From IMG/VR virus record IMGVR_UViG_3300021957_000223, positions 1-28,533 of that record: a DNA stretch of 28,533 nt. One strand, given 5' to 3'. Numbering within the stretch: position 1 is the stretch's first letter; the number at the start of each line of letters is the position of its first letter. The notes beneath the pieces were generated by a model that did not search any database, was not told the origin of the DNA, and saw only the letters and a list, made by a program, of their open reading frames with translations. Both the position numbers and the translations under genes were made by a program. The DNA comes from a virus. Shown piece after piece: positions 1 through 6,304 of this stretch.

Positions 1-168
1 ACCACCAAGTACAATCATATCTTTATTAACTACAATTGGCCTAATATCCAGCATCTCAGGAAACTCTTTTATTGACTTAACTAACTTATGAAATTTATTA
101 TCCTTTATCAGTCGTGGATTGTTTGGATTCTTTTTTATTTTGCTCAGTTTGATTTTCTCTGTTTTCAT
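1..168 (-). CDS. ParB/Srx-like N-terminal domain protein, cut by the window edge
   Basis: The ATG is at 168 and the frame stays open through 56 codons to base 1, so the C-terminal part lies outside the window. The peptide opens with a short basic segment (KIKKNPNNPRLIKD), then a helix (KLVKSIKEFPEML) and the strand-loop-strand stretch IRPIVVNKDMIVLGG. This is the layout of the ParB/sulfiredoxin-like N-terminal domain, in which the GG-containing turn is normally followed by an N-x-R motif that would fall just past the edge. In phages such domains occur alone or fused to DNA methyltransferases or other nucleic-acid enzymes, often near the terminase genes. Partitioning, nuclease or modification roles cannot be told apart from this fragment. 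It is the last gene of the leftward transcript seen here. Confidence 0.75.
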   Translation of the reverse strand, partial: MKTEKIKLSKIKKNPNNPRLIKDNKFHKLVKSIKEFPEMLDIRPIVVNKDMIVLGG

Positions 169-194
169 CTTTAAAAAATTTAATTAATTTTCTT

Positions 195-575
195 TCAATT
201 GCTTTTGCTTTCTCTTTCGTATTCATATTCGTTATATAATCTTTTCATCGTATCAACTAAACCTTTAACACAAGAACCGCAGCTGGATGTTTTACGATTT
301 GTTTTAAACACCCTATTGTGAATCTTTAATAGTTCTTTTTGTTCTGGACTGTTAACTATATTTTTATTAATACTAAAGAATCCTTTTAGATATATGTACT
401 CCTCTTCTGTTAAGCATTCAGGGTCTTTGTAAGGAAACATAGAATTTAGCTTTTTCTTTCTTTCAGAGCACCCGCAGTCTTTGCCTAACTTGTCAAATAT
501 CCAGTCAGTAGCTTTCTTTATTCCTGTAGCCTTTGTAACCTTTTCTATGCTATCGCCTAAACCTTTACTTTTCAT
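195..575 (-). CDS. Conserved Cys-rich phage protein of unknown function
   Basis: This 126-aa protein has an N-terminal helix (GLGDSIEKVTKATGIKKATD), then a CGC motif near residues 34-36 and an SSCGSC motif near residues 97-102. The two cysteine clusters are spaced so that they could form one zinc site or disulfides, but no known metal-binding family is recognised. The C-terminal third is charged and probably helical. From general knowledge of flavobacterial phages, proteins starting with a GLGDTIEK-like segment and a CGC motif recur near the packaging and late-early boundary, without an assigned function. The start at 575 overlaps the end of the upstream Nmad1-like gene by 11 bases, so the two are probably translationally coupled. 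Confidence 0.8.
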   Translation of the reverse strand: MKSKGLGDSIEKVTKATGIKKATDWIFDKLGKDCGCSERKKKLNSMFPYKDPECLTEEEYIYLKGFFSINKNIVNSPEQKELLKIHNRVFKTNRKTSSCGSCVKGLVDTMKRLYNEYEYERESKSN

Positions 576-831
576 TTTTTATATATGCTATTTTTAACAA
601 TACTAAGTAACCAATTAAATCACTAAGCGTGTCTTCTGTCTTATCGTATAATCCTTTGTTTTTTATCCTTGCTAACTTGTCATCTATTCTAACTTTGATT
701 GCTTCGGTAGAATCTAACTTGCTAAATATATTAGAGGGATTGTTTGCAGTATCTCCGTAGGCTGAGTTCTTTTCTAATAACAAGTCTATAACTTCATTAC
801 CTATTTTTTTAATTAAGTATTCAGTCTTCAT
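565..831 (-). CDS. Nmad1 (DUF1599)/MazG-like small all-alpha protein
   Basis: The 88-aa protein carries the pattern KNSAYGDTANNP near residues 21-32, then EAIKVRIDDKLARIKN and EDTLSDLIGYLVLL near its C-terminus. An early K-N-x-x-Y-G-D segment, a central D-K-x-x-R-I helix and a final E-D-x-x-x-D-L-x-x-Y helix are the hallmarks of nucleotide-modification-associated domain 1 and the related MazG-type NTP pyrophosphohydrolases, whose acidic residues bind Mg and nucleotide. A role in sanitising or supplying (modified) nucleotides for phage DNA synthesis is therefore likely. It starts inside the end of the sigma-like gene (11-base overlap) and overlaps the next gene as well, placing it firmly in the operon. 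Which nucleotide it acts on cannot be read from the sequence. Confidence 0.6.
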   Translation of the reverse strand: MKTEYLIKKIGNEVIDLLLEKNSAYGDTANNPSNIFSKLDSTEAIKVRIDDKLARIKNKGLYDKTEDTLSDLIGYLVLLKIAYIKNEK

Positions 832-1330
832 TAATCTTTTTTTTTATTTCTTTAATACAATTGTTTATTGTTCTCCATACTACAACGTGAGAGATGTTTG
901 TTGCTGCTGATAGTTTTCTAATGCTGTGGAATTTCTTTCTATATAAATTAAATAGCTTTTTATCAAACCAGTAAAATTCGTCAACTATATCGTCAACCAT
1001 TTTTTCTATATCTACATAGCTATCGTTGTCAGCCTCAATAATGTTTTTTAAATCTTTTTCAATTAGTATTTCTTTGTCTACTCTTATTGTATCAATGAAT
1101 ATATTGTGCATCATCTTATATATAAACGCTTTATTTAAAGAATCGTTATATAGAATGTCATTAATTTTTACTTTACCGTTATAAATTTTACTATGTAAAG
1201 CAATGTAAAAGTCGTGTAATAAATCTTTTGCTGGTACTTTACTGTTGCTGCTTATTTCTTCAGCCATACTTAACCAAGTAGCTTCATCTCTTACTAATAT
1301 TTGTAGTATGTTATCTACTTCTGAATTCAT
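821..1330 (-). CDS. Sigma-70-like (ECF-type) transcription factor
   Basis: This 169-aa protein looks like a small two-domain sigma factor. Residues 17-85 resemble region 2: an amphipathic helix, then DLLHDFYIAL and AFIYKMMHNIFIDTIR, the position where -7/-10 element recognition helices end in ECF factors. A linker of about 35 acidic residues follows. Residues 122-166 form a region 4-like helix-turn-helix (KLFNLYRKKFHSIRKLSAATNISHVVVWRTINNCIKEI). Phage-encoded sigma factors redirect host RNA polymerase to middle or late promoters; the AT-rich TAnnTTTG-like element before the structural operon could be a target, but that is inference. The gene overlaps its neighbours by 20 bases upstream and 11 downstream. 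A stand-alone HTH regulator is the alternative. Confidence 0.6.
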   Translation of the reverse strand: MNSEVDNILQILVRDEATWLSMAEEISSNSKVPAKDLLHDFYIALHSKIYNGKVKINDILYNDSLNKAFIYKMMHNIFIDTIRVDKEILIEKDLKNIIEADNDSYVDIEKMVDDIVDEFYWFDKKLFNLYRKKFHSIRKLSAATNISHVVVWRTINNCIKEIKKKINED

Positions 1331-1661
1331 CTAACTCAAGTAATATATTTACAAAGTCATCATACTTTAAAGCAATGTAATCATCTTCAAAGTTTTTAGT
1401 AAATACAACAACAGGAGTTTTTAATGTTCCCCTTGCATCTCCTTTGCTTTGCTCTAATGCTTTCCAGATGTTTAGCTTTTCTTGGTTTTTACATTCCCAG
1501 CTATATTCAGATAGTATACCAGTTGTAGTTAAAATATCACCTTTAAAGCTGAGGCCGCCTGAATTGGGTGTCCTTTTTATATCTGTTTTAAAACGTTTAG
1601 CTAAATCTTTTGAAATTTTTAGCTCGAACCTTTTACCTTTTTGATTTGCGTTTAAACTCAT
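1311..1661 (-). CDS. PD-(D/E)XK nuclease, Holliday-junction-resolvase-like
   Basis: The 116-aa protein has the order of motifs found in Hjc-type resolvases and related phage nucleases: a helix with a conserved glutamate (GKRFELKISKDL, E13), a loop with basic and small residues (KRTPNSGGLSFKGDI, D42), the core strand WECK (E56, K58) and a following helix with Q71. D42, E56 and K58 would make up the PD-(D/E)XK metal site. The likely role is cleavage of branched DNA during recombination or before packaging. The start ATG overlaps the TGA of the upstream 53-aa gene, so the two are coupled. It ends 20 bases inside the sigma-like gene. A restriction-type endonuclease activity is possible, but the small size and setting favour a resolvase. 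Confidence 0.7.
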   Translation of the reverse strand: MSLNANQKGKRFELKISKDLAKRFKTDIKRTPNSGGLSFKGDILTTTGILSEYSWECKNQEKLNIWKALEQSKGDARGTLKTPVVVFTKNFEDDYIALKYDDFVNILLELDEFRSR

Positions 1662-1819
1662 AATTTTTGAAAGTGTTTTCTTATTATTGCTCCAAGTTCA
1701 GCGTCGTTAGGGTATAACCTACACAAAAAATTAATACTATACTCAACAGGAGTATCACCACTAACATAGTAGTTGTCTTTTGTTTGTCTGTATTCATTTA
1801 AACCCCTTTTTTTACTCAT
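1658..1819 (-). CDS. Small 53-aa protein of unknown function
   Basis: The frame runs from an ATG at 1819 to a TGA at 1658-1660. It encodes 53 residues with a basic N-terminus (MSKKRGLNEY), a tyrosine-rich middle and a C-terminal helix (DAELGAIIRKHFQKL). Its stop overlaps the ATG of the PD-(D/E)XK gene as ATGA, and its start overlaps the end of the 29-aa membrane peptide gene upstream. These two tight junctions fill the space between neighbours exactly and are the main reason to call it real. No family is recognised and it has no membrane segment. Confidence 0.6.
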   Translation of the reverse strand: MSKKRGLNEYRQTKDNYYVSGDTPVEYSINFLCRLYPNDAELGAIIRKHFQKL

Positions 1820-1901
1820 TGTAAAATAAATATGCTATAACAGAACCAGCTATAAAACTGATTAAATGTGTTGTAATAATTAATGCTAATAATCCGTTCA
1901 T
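1812..1901 (-). CDS. 29-aa single-pass membrane peptide
   Basis: The ATG at 1901 overlaps the TGA of the upstream coiled-coil gene (ATGA). The frame encodes 29 residues ending at a TAA at 1812-1814. Nearly the whole peptide is one hydrophobic helix (LLALIITTHLISFIAG), ending in YLFYNE. Size and composition fit a single transmembrane segment with a short polar tail. Phage peptides of this kind can be membrane-active regulators, superinfection factors or accessory lysis proteins, but nothing in the sequence decides between these. It overlaps the next gene by 8 bases. Confidence 0.5.
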   Translation of the reverse strand: MNGLLALIITTHLISFIAGSVIAYLFYNE

Positions 1902-2161
1902 TTTTTAAATGTATTAAATTTTTTCTTAAGTTCTGCAGTTTCTTGATATGCTTTTACATTTTGCATTGTTAATAATAATTGCTTTTTATTTATTTCATCT
2001 ATTGTGCTTCTTAGTTCTATCATACACTTTAAGCTACTTTGCAGCGTCTCTACTGCATCCAATTTGCTTTGTGTTACCTTACCCACCTTTAAGCCTTCTT
2101 GAGCCTTTAAAAGCAATATTTCTAATTTGTTCTTTGTAATTGTATAATCTAAATCTGTCAT
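1898..2161 (-). CDS. Small coiled-coil protein of unknown function
   Basis: This 87-aa protein is predicted by eye to be almost entirely helical, with long runs of charged and leucine-rich residues (NKLEILLLKAQEGLKVGKV, then ELRSTIDEINKKQLLL and a lysine-rich C-terminus). A two-helix coiled-coil hairpin is likely. No catalytic or DNA-binding motif is seen. Its start overlaps the stop of the gene at 2158 and its stop overlaps the start of the 29-aa membrane peptide, so it sits in a chain of coupled small genes between the methyltransferase and the resolvase. The function is unknown. Confidence 0.7.
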   Translation of the reverse strand: MTDLDYTITKNKLEILLLKAQEGLKVGKVTQSKLDAVETLQSSLKCMIELRSTIDEINKKQLLLTMQNVKAYQETAELKKKFNTFKK

Positions 2162-2397
2162 TGTTTTAAGTTCATCGTTAATAAAAACTCATCTCCAAGC
2201 TCTTTGTCTATCTTTTTAATAGTTCTGTATATCTCTACGCTTTTTCTTTTAACCTCTTCTTTTTCTGCTTTAGTAGAGTCTGTTCCTAAATGTGCATACA
2301 AACTGCAATCTATTTCTAAAAGTGTATCAATTTTTCTTTTATCAGTCCAGCTTTTAAATCCTGTAAACTCTTCTATGTTTTCGTATTTGTATTTCAT
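2158..2397 (-). CDS. Small hypothetical protein (79 aa from the ATG start)
   Basis: The ATG at 2397 is preferred. The frame can be extended to a GTG at 2436, but that would overlap the methyltransferase gene by 29 bases and add a low-complexity NYFKTKT stretch. From the ATG the protein begins MKYKYENIEEF and has a K/E-rich second half (DSTKAEKEEVKRKSVEIYRT) that is probably helical. It contains no motif that I recognise. It begins 10 bases after the methyltransferase gene ends and overlaps the start of the coiled-coil gene by 4 bases, so it may be co-translated with either. Confidence 0.65.
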   Translation of the reverse strand: MKYKYENIEEFTGFKSWTDKRKIDTLLEIDCSLYAHLGTDSTKAEKEEVKRKSVEIYRTIKKIDKELGDEFLLTMNLKQ

Positions 2398-2407
2398 TGT
2401 TTTTGTT

Positions 2408-2992
2408 TTAAAATAATTCTGTTTGTTTATTAGCACTATGTTTTAAAAAGTGCAAACCTATTTTTGGCTCTACACAGTTTCTTAACAATAAACTTGATTT
2501 ATATCTTGGTTTAGGAATACCTAAATATTCAGAAAGCTCTTCAGCTGTTGAACGAGATATATCTATATTTTTTATTGGTAATGTTGGAACTTGAAAATTA
2601 CACCAGTAAGGATGCCTACCAATCACAACACTTGGATTAATAAGATAATCATAATATGGAATAACATTTTCTATAACCCACTTGCCTTTAAACCAAGACT
2701 TTAAAAGTATAATTTGTTGGTATAATGCTAAATCAATATATTTCTTTTCTTTTTGTGAGTAGCATAATCTACTATGGCTCGGACAAGGTGGTGAACTCCA
2801 AATAAAATCAAAGTCTTGAAAGTGATGTAATAAGTAAAAATGTGCATCTGTATTTATTACATTATCATTTGGAAACTTCTCTTTATATATAGCTGATATA
2901 TCTGGGTTTATCTCAATAGCTGTTATTTCGTGTTCATCTCCCCAAAGAGTTCTGTTACCCCCTATGCCTGAATATAAATTTAATATTTTCAT
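2408..2992 (-). CDS. Phage C5 cytosine DNA methyltransferase (compact)
   Basis: The 194-aa protein carries motif I for S-adenosylmethionine binding at the N-terminus (LNLYSGIGGNRTLW, residues 4-17), an acidic residue after strand 2 (AIEINP), motif IV with the catalytic cysteine (SSPPCPSHS, C70), motif VI (WVIENV, E108) and a motif IX/X-like end (RNCVEPKIGLHFL). These identify a 5-methylcytosine methyltransferase. It is about half the length of typical bacterial enzymes and has little room for a separate target recognition domain, which is common in phage orphan enzymes. The usual PCQ is PCP here. The likely roles are protection from host restriction or marking of phage DNA. It starts inside the last codons of the helicase gene. 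No cognate restriction gene is present. Confidence 0.85.
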   Translation of the reverse strand: MKILNLYSGIGGNRTLWGDEHEITAIEINPDISAIYKEKFPNDNVINTDAHFYLLHHFQDFDFIWSSPPCPSHSRLCYSQKEKKYIDLALYQQIILLKSWFKGKWVIENVIPYYDYLINPSVVIGRHPYWCNFQVPTLPIKNIDISRSTAEELSEYLGIPKPRYKSSLLLRNCVEPKIGLHFLKHSANKQTELF

Positions 2993-3846
2993 TTTTTTTG
3001 TTTTAGTACATTATTACCACCAATTGTAAAACCTAAGCCACCATTGTAATTAAAACATAGTGGTTGATCAAGAGTTGGTGTTCCTCCAGTCAATTTGTCT
3101 TTAATTTTTTCTACTCTTACTTGTGTCATCATCCAGCTTTCAGGTGAATTAATAAACCTATGTATCGAAAGAAAAGAATCGCATCTATTCGCAAACACTT
3201 GACCACCTTCAACATCAGATTTTCTTGGTGGTTGTATATAACCAGCATATTCATGGTTGGGTGGAAATACTCTTCTTGCTGATTCAGTCATTGGATGAGT
3301 CATTACATAAATTGACTTTCCTGTAGTATTGCAAAAGTCTCTTATGTCATTACATATTAAATAATTACGTTCATATTGATTAACTCTTCTGTCATGGTTT
3401 AAACCAGTAAAAGGATCAAGCGCAAATGAATCGCAATTACTTTGCTTAAATATTTTTAACAAGTCTTTATGATTGTACATTTTTTTATTACTTACAAAAG
3501 TAAACCACTCTGAAATCTTATTATTGTATTTATTAATTTGAGTCTTACTTAAATCATTTAATTTACATTGTGCATACATTTGAATTAAATCTCTTGTTAA
3601 TTGACCTGAACTATTTTCACCAGACCAAATGCACCACTTTACATTGTGTTTAATACTTAAGCATAAAAAATACCATAACATAAAAAAAGTTTTACCAACA
3701 TTATCTAATCCAACAATTACAGTAAAGCTGCCACGCTTATGAACATACCACTTGTCAAACTCGTTACCAATTTCTAAACCACGTTTAATTTTACCTTCCT
3801 TAAAAGCGTACAAGTATTTTAAGTTATCTTCCTTATTAACTATCAT
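2989..3846 (-). CDS. DnaB/RecA-like replicative helicase ATPase
   Basis: This 285-aa protein has a P-loop at residues 46-53 (GLDNVGKT), a glutamate in the position of the DnaB catalytic base (WSGEN, E77), a Walker B-type strand ending in LDPF (D144) and the sensor-like YVMTHP (H184). The segment DVEGGQVFANRCDSFLSIHR resembles the DnaB motif that contacts DNA and nucleotide. It corresponds to the C-terminal ATPase domain of DnaB/T7 gp4 helicases without the N-terminal primase or primase-binding domain. It probably unwinds phage DNA at the fork, either alone or with a host primase. It starts inside the stop of the DUF6291-like gene, which may encode its loader. Other RecA-fold ATPases such as Sak4-type are less likely because of the DnaB-like motif 4. 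Confidence 0.8.
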   Translation of the reverse strand: MIVNKEDNLKYLYAFKEGKIKRGLEIGNEFDKWYVHKRGSFTVIVGLDNVGKTFFMLWYFLCLSIKHNVKWCIWSGENSSGQLTRDLIQMYAQCKLNDLSKTQINKYNNKISEWFTFVSNKKMYNHKDLLKIFKQSNCDSFALDPFTGLNHDRRVNQYERNYLICNDIRDFCNTTGKSIYVMTHPMTESARRVFPPNHEYAGYIQPPRKSDVEGGQVFANRCDSFLSIHRFINSPESWMMTQVRVEKIKDKLTGGTPTLDQPLCFNYNGGLGFTIGGNNVLKQKK

Positions 3847-4217
3847 TTGATGAAAGTTGTAGTTAGGTAAGGGTCTTTAAACTTAACACCTTTCTCTTTC
3901 CCTTTTACTTTCTCTTCTACTTCTACTTGTAACTTAGGGGTTTGCTTAGGTCCATGCTTACCCCCTTGCTTAGGGTCTTGTGATAGGGCATTGCCAGTCT
4001 TAGTCTCATAACCTTTAACTTGGCTATCAATACTATTAGTCTGACTTATATAAGCAAACTTAGCCATGCCTTTTAAATTAGTAGGTTTTACACCTAAGAA
4101 CTGCCTGTTAAGTAACGCTTCAATAAATTGTAATTTGTCTTTATCTTTTTCTAATTCGTTATAAACATCGTAATAACTTCTAAAAAAATTAAAACCTTTT
4201 CTTTTTGTTAGTTTCAT
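3843..4217 (-). CDS. DUF6291-like protein, candidate replication initiator or helicase loader
   Basis: The 124-aa protein starts with a compact helical domain (FNFFRSYYDVYNELEKDKDK, then FIEALLNRQFLGVKP and LKGMAKFAYISQTNSID). This arrangement matches the DUF6291 pattern, in which a helical bundle often found in phage replication regions carries a variable basic tail. The second half is low-complexity and rich in lysine, glutamine and glycine, and is likely a disordered DNA- or partner-binding tail. Its 4-base overlap with the helicase gene fits a replisome organiser or helicase loader, but this is inferred from position. There is a 38-base AT-rich gap upstream with no clear promoter. Confidence 0.6.
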   Translation of the reverse strand: MKLTKRKGFNFFRSYYDVYNELEKDKDKLQFIEALLNRQFLGVKPTNLKGMAKFAYISQTNSIDSQVKGYETKTGNALSQDPKQGGKHGPKQTPKLQVEVEEKVKGKEKGVKFKDPYLTTTFIK

Positions 4218-4255
4218 AATTAGTTTGATTTGATTGGTTTAATATATAAAAATAT

Positions 4256-4723
4256 TTATTTATTTATTCTTTTTAATTCATATTGTTTAATGTCATCATA
4301 TTTAACTTTAATCACTTGATCTTTTCTATCCCATTTTTTTCTTGTGTATATTTTATAAAATTCATGTTTATTATCAGTATATTCTTTAAAGGTTAAAGCG
4401 TAATTTAATAAATCAATTCTTTTAAATACAGAATAACAATTTAATTCTACTATCTCAAATATTATATAAAATGCTTTTCCTTTCAACCAACCATTATTTC
4501 CATTAACATTGCTTAATTCAAGCCAAATACTATTTAGATGTTTATTTGATTTTGCATCAACTCCAAAACCATTAACAAAAAAATCTATATGACTATATCT
4601 ATCTTGTTCAATTGTTGATTTTTTTACAGTGTAACCTAATAATTTTAATTTTTCTTTTAAATCATTTTCAACTCTATCACCTTCTTTTTTAGAGTAATCA
4701 TATCTTTTTTTAGTAACTTCCAT
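4256..4723 (-). CDS. PD-(D/E)XK endonuclease-like protein
   Basis: The ATG at 4723 (MEVTKKRYDY) is preferred, giving 155 aa. In-frame alternatives are an ATG at 4747 and a TTG at 4762, both of which run deeper into the HTH gene. A helix with E15 and E20 is followed by HIDFFVNGFGVDAKSNK, where D47, D56 and K58 fit the PD-(D/E)XK core, and by IWLELSNVNGNNGWLKGKA. That combination occurs in small phage and restriction-type nucleases. It could process replication intermediates or cut host DNA. The gene is co-directional with the replication genes but separated from the next one by a 38-base gap. This is the second PD-(D/E)XK nuclease in the block; the other is the resolvase-like protein near 1.5 kb. 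Confidence 0.65.
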   Translation of the reverse strand: MEVTKKRYDYSKKEGDRVENDLKEKLKLLGYTVKKSTIEQDRYSHIDFFVNGFGVDAKSNKHLNSIWLELSNVNGNNGWLKGKAFYIIFEIVELNCYSVFKRIDLLNYALTFKEYTDNKHEFYKIYTRKKWDRKDQVIKVKYDDIKQYELKRINK

Positions 4724-5027
4724 AATATGCTTTGTGTTTTGCTTCATACTTATAATAAGCAATCAGCTCATCTTCGTTTAATGATTCTTCTGTATATAGT
4801 TTGTCAAAGGTGAAGGACACCTTTTCAATGTCCTCCACTTCTTTTTTAGGTTGTACAAAATCAATATACTTGAAATCTTTCTTTTGGATTTTATATGCCT
4901 GTACTAAAGAGATATAACTAATTTTATACCTCTTTGCTATTTCTGGCATTGACACTCCGCTCATCAATAAATTTTGTATATCTGACGAAGTCAAACCCAA
5001 TGCTTCCAAGACTTTTGATTCTTTCAT
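4710..5027 (-). CDS. Helix-turn-helix protein, probable DNA-binding
   Basis: The 105-aa protein contains a clear helix-turn-helix near residues 21-46: SGVSMPEIAKRYKISYISLV fits the two helices of a resolvase- or sigma-like HTH, with G24 before the first helix and the turn around YKIS. The C-terminal half is acidic and tyrosine-rich (DELIAYYKYEAKHKAYYGSY) and may mediate protein contacts. It could regulate the replication operon or act as an origin-binding protein. It starts six bases upstream of the SSB-like gene's stop region and overlaps the nuclease gene by 14 bases. No dimerisation domain can be identified. Confidence 0.6.
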   Translation of the reverse strand: MKESKVLEALGLTSSDIQNLLMSGVSMPEIAKRYKISYISLVQAYKIQKKDFKYIDFVQPKKEVEDIEKVSFTFDKLYTEESLNEDELIAYYKYEAKHKAYYGSY

Positions 5028-5032
5028 AATAC

Positions 5033-5296
5033 TTAAAAGGGTAAGTCATTTGAAGTTTCTTTTACAGCAGCTTTTGGTGCTTCTGCATCTGGCTTCCAAG
5101 TATCAACACTAATACTTACATTTTTATCGTACTGGTCTGGCTCATCTTTTATATTAATATTTAATTTGATAAACTTATTACCATTAAACTCTTGAATGTA
5201 ATCAGCAAGTTTAGCTGGATTAATAGTGACTTTTAACCATTTGTCATTCATAACTTTACCGCTTCCGCAATATATTGTTTCTTCTTTTTTATTCAT
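5033..5296 (-). CDS. Small ssDNA-binding-like protein with SSB-type C-terminal tip
   Basis: The 87-aa protein has a beta-rich body (KWLKVTINPAKLADYIQEF, FIKLNINIKDEPDQYDKNVS) and a flexible alanine-rich linker ending in TSNDLPF. Bacterial SSB proteins end in an acidic tip with the consensus DDDIPF, which recruits RecQ, PriA, ExoI and other repair enzymes. The ending DLPF, together with an OB-fold-sized beta body and a position between the RecE-like exonuclease and replication genes, suggests a phage single-stranded DNA-binding protein. The body shows no sequence motif specific to SSB families, so the call rests on the tip, size and context. Such proteins occur in many Bacteroidota phages as hypotheticals. 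Confidence 0.5.
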   Translation of the reverse strand: MNKKEETIYCGSGKVMNDKWLKVTINPAKLADYIQEFNGNKFIKLNINIKDEPDQYDKNVSISVDTWKPDAEAPKAAVKETSNDLPF

Positions 5297-5315
5297 TGTT
5301 ATTTATTTTTGATTT

Positions 5316-5471
5316 TTAAAATTTGTAGGTAATTCCTACAGCTACAAAAAAACCTCCTGTAGCTATTGCAAATGTATTAGGATTTAAATTTAAGTTTTGT
5401 TTATGCCAGACTATACTTGTAGTGCCAGCAGTCATTAAACTTAATCCACCTATTATTGCAAGTTTTTTCAT
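5316..5471 (-). CDS. 51-aa membrane protein, two predicted TM segments
   Basis: The ATG at 5471 overlaps the TGA of the RecE-like gene (ATGA) and the frame ends with TAA at 5316-5318. It encodes 51 residues with two hydrophobic segments: LAIIGGLSLMTAGTTSIVW near the N-terminus and FAIATGGFFVAVGITY near the C-terminus, separated by an asparagine-rich loop (HKQNLNLNPN). A helical hairpin in the inner membrane is likely. The first segment could also be read as a signal peptide. The gene exactly fills the space between the exonuclease and SSB-like genes. No homologous family is recognised. Confidence 0.55.
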   Translation of the reverse strand: MKKLAIIGGLSLMTAGTTSIVWHKQNLNLNPNTFAIATGGFFVAVGITYKF

Positions 5472-6196
5472 AATATTTCTTCTGTTTCTGTTTTTACTTC
5501 TACTATACTATTTGAGTAACCTTGTGGCTTACCATCCCATTCTAAAAACTTATCAGTATAATGGTCGTAATCCATCCAGCCTTTAAACAATAAACTATCG
5601 TCTAATTTATAAACCTGTATGTTAAAAGGAGTTGCTGTTTCTATTGCTACAATATAAGCATCTGTATCTTTGTCATATTGGTCTTGATACATTGCTAATT
5701 GCATTTTATAGTCATTGTAGTACAAGTCACGTTCAAAACGTCTACCAGCGTCAAAAGTAGTTTTTATATCTACTACACACTTTCTACCGTTAAACGTTGT
5801 TAAAAGGTCTGCAAAGCCTTTAAAATTAACATCTTTATGATGCCACTCTAATTTAATTTCAGTATCTACTTTATTTTGCATCATTTCAGTAAGTACAGGG
5901 TGCGACATTGCGTTGTTAATTATTTTATTAGCATCGTCTAACTCTTGTTGCTTGATTAGTGTTTTACCTTCGTTCTGTTCTTTAAACTCTACCCATTGCT
6001 TGCCAGCTCTTCTTGCACCTTCAAAGATTGCAAACTCATCAGCAAACGTTTCTGGTTCTAATAACATCTTGTGTATTATTGTTCCAAACTGCATTGCATC
6101 AGTAGTTTTTGTTTCTTTATTCCAGTAAGCCAATAAGTGATTAGGTGACTTTTTAAACTGGCACAATGCCGAGTAACTTAAGTGATTCTTTTTCAT
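5468..6196 (-). CDS. RecE-like exonuclease (exodeoxyribonuclease VIII/DUF3799 type)
   Basis: The 242-aa protein starts with a cysteine- and serine-containing segment (LSYSALCQFKKSP) and then shows the motifs of the RecB/RecE PD-(D/E)XK exonuclease branch: GTIIHKMLLEP (H42), GFADLL (D130), CVVDIKTT (D143, K145) and QLAMYQDQY (Q166, Y170). The order and spacing are those of phage RecE-like nucleases, which degrade one strand from DNA ends to give 3' tails for annealing. It covers the nuclease domain only. The SSB-like protein and a possible annealing protein are nearby, making a recombination module, although no RecT or Rad52 homologue is obvious. It is followed by a coupled 51-aa membrane protein gene. 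Confidence 0.85.
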   Translation of the reverse strand: MKKNHLSYSALCQFKKSPNHLLAYWNKETKTTDAMQFGTIIHKMLLEPETFADEFAIFEGARRAGKQWVEFKEQNEGKTLIKQQELDDANKIINNAMSHPVLTEMMQNKVDTEIKLEWHHKDVNFKGFADLLTTFNGRKCVVDIKTTFDAGRRFERDLYYNDYKMQLAMYQDQYDKDTDAYIVAIETATPFNIQVYKLDDSLLFKGWMDYDHYTDKFLEWDGKPQGYSNSIVEVKTETEEIL

Positions 6197-6211
6197 AATA
6201 TATAGTTTAAT

Positions 6212-6304
6212 TTATTTTTTATTTAACTGAGTTCCGATTACAACTCCTAATGTGAGGCAAAGCAAGACCACTTGTATCACCTCTAAAACGTTTGTTTCTA
6301 TCAT
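6212..6304 (-). CDS. 30-aa single-pass membrane peptide
   Basis: The ATG at 6304 overlaps the TGA of the upstream 124-aa gene (ATGA). The frame of 30 residues ends with TAA at 6212-6214, 15 bases before the exonuclease start. It holds one hydrophobic stretch (VIQVVLLCLTLGVVIG) flanked by an acidic N-terminus and a lysine end (NKK), so a membrane-spanning orientation with the C-terminus in the cytoplasm is plausible. No family is recognised. The coupling and exact fit between neighbouring genes support it; its shortness leaves doubt. Confidence 0.45.
   Translation of the reverse strand: MIETNVLEVIQVVLLCLTLGVVIGTQLNKK

Noticed and set aside
2398-2436. Longer GTG start for the small gene at 2158-2397
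   Set aside because: It would overlap the methyltransferase gene by 29 bases and adds low-complexity sequence, whereas the ATG at 2397 follows the upstream stop closely.
4218-4255. Possible promoter in the 38-base gap before the DUF6291-like gene
   Set aside because: The gap is AT-rich but has no TAnnTTTG element on the minus strand and no hairpin; it is too short for a confident call.
4724-4762. Longer TTG or ATG starts of the nuclease gene at 4256-4723
   Set aside because: Both overlap the HTH gene by 37-53 bases and add residues with no sign of the nuclease fold; the ATG at 4723 gives the smaller overlap.
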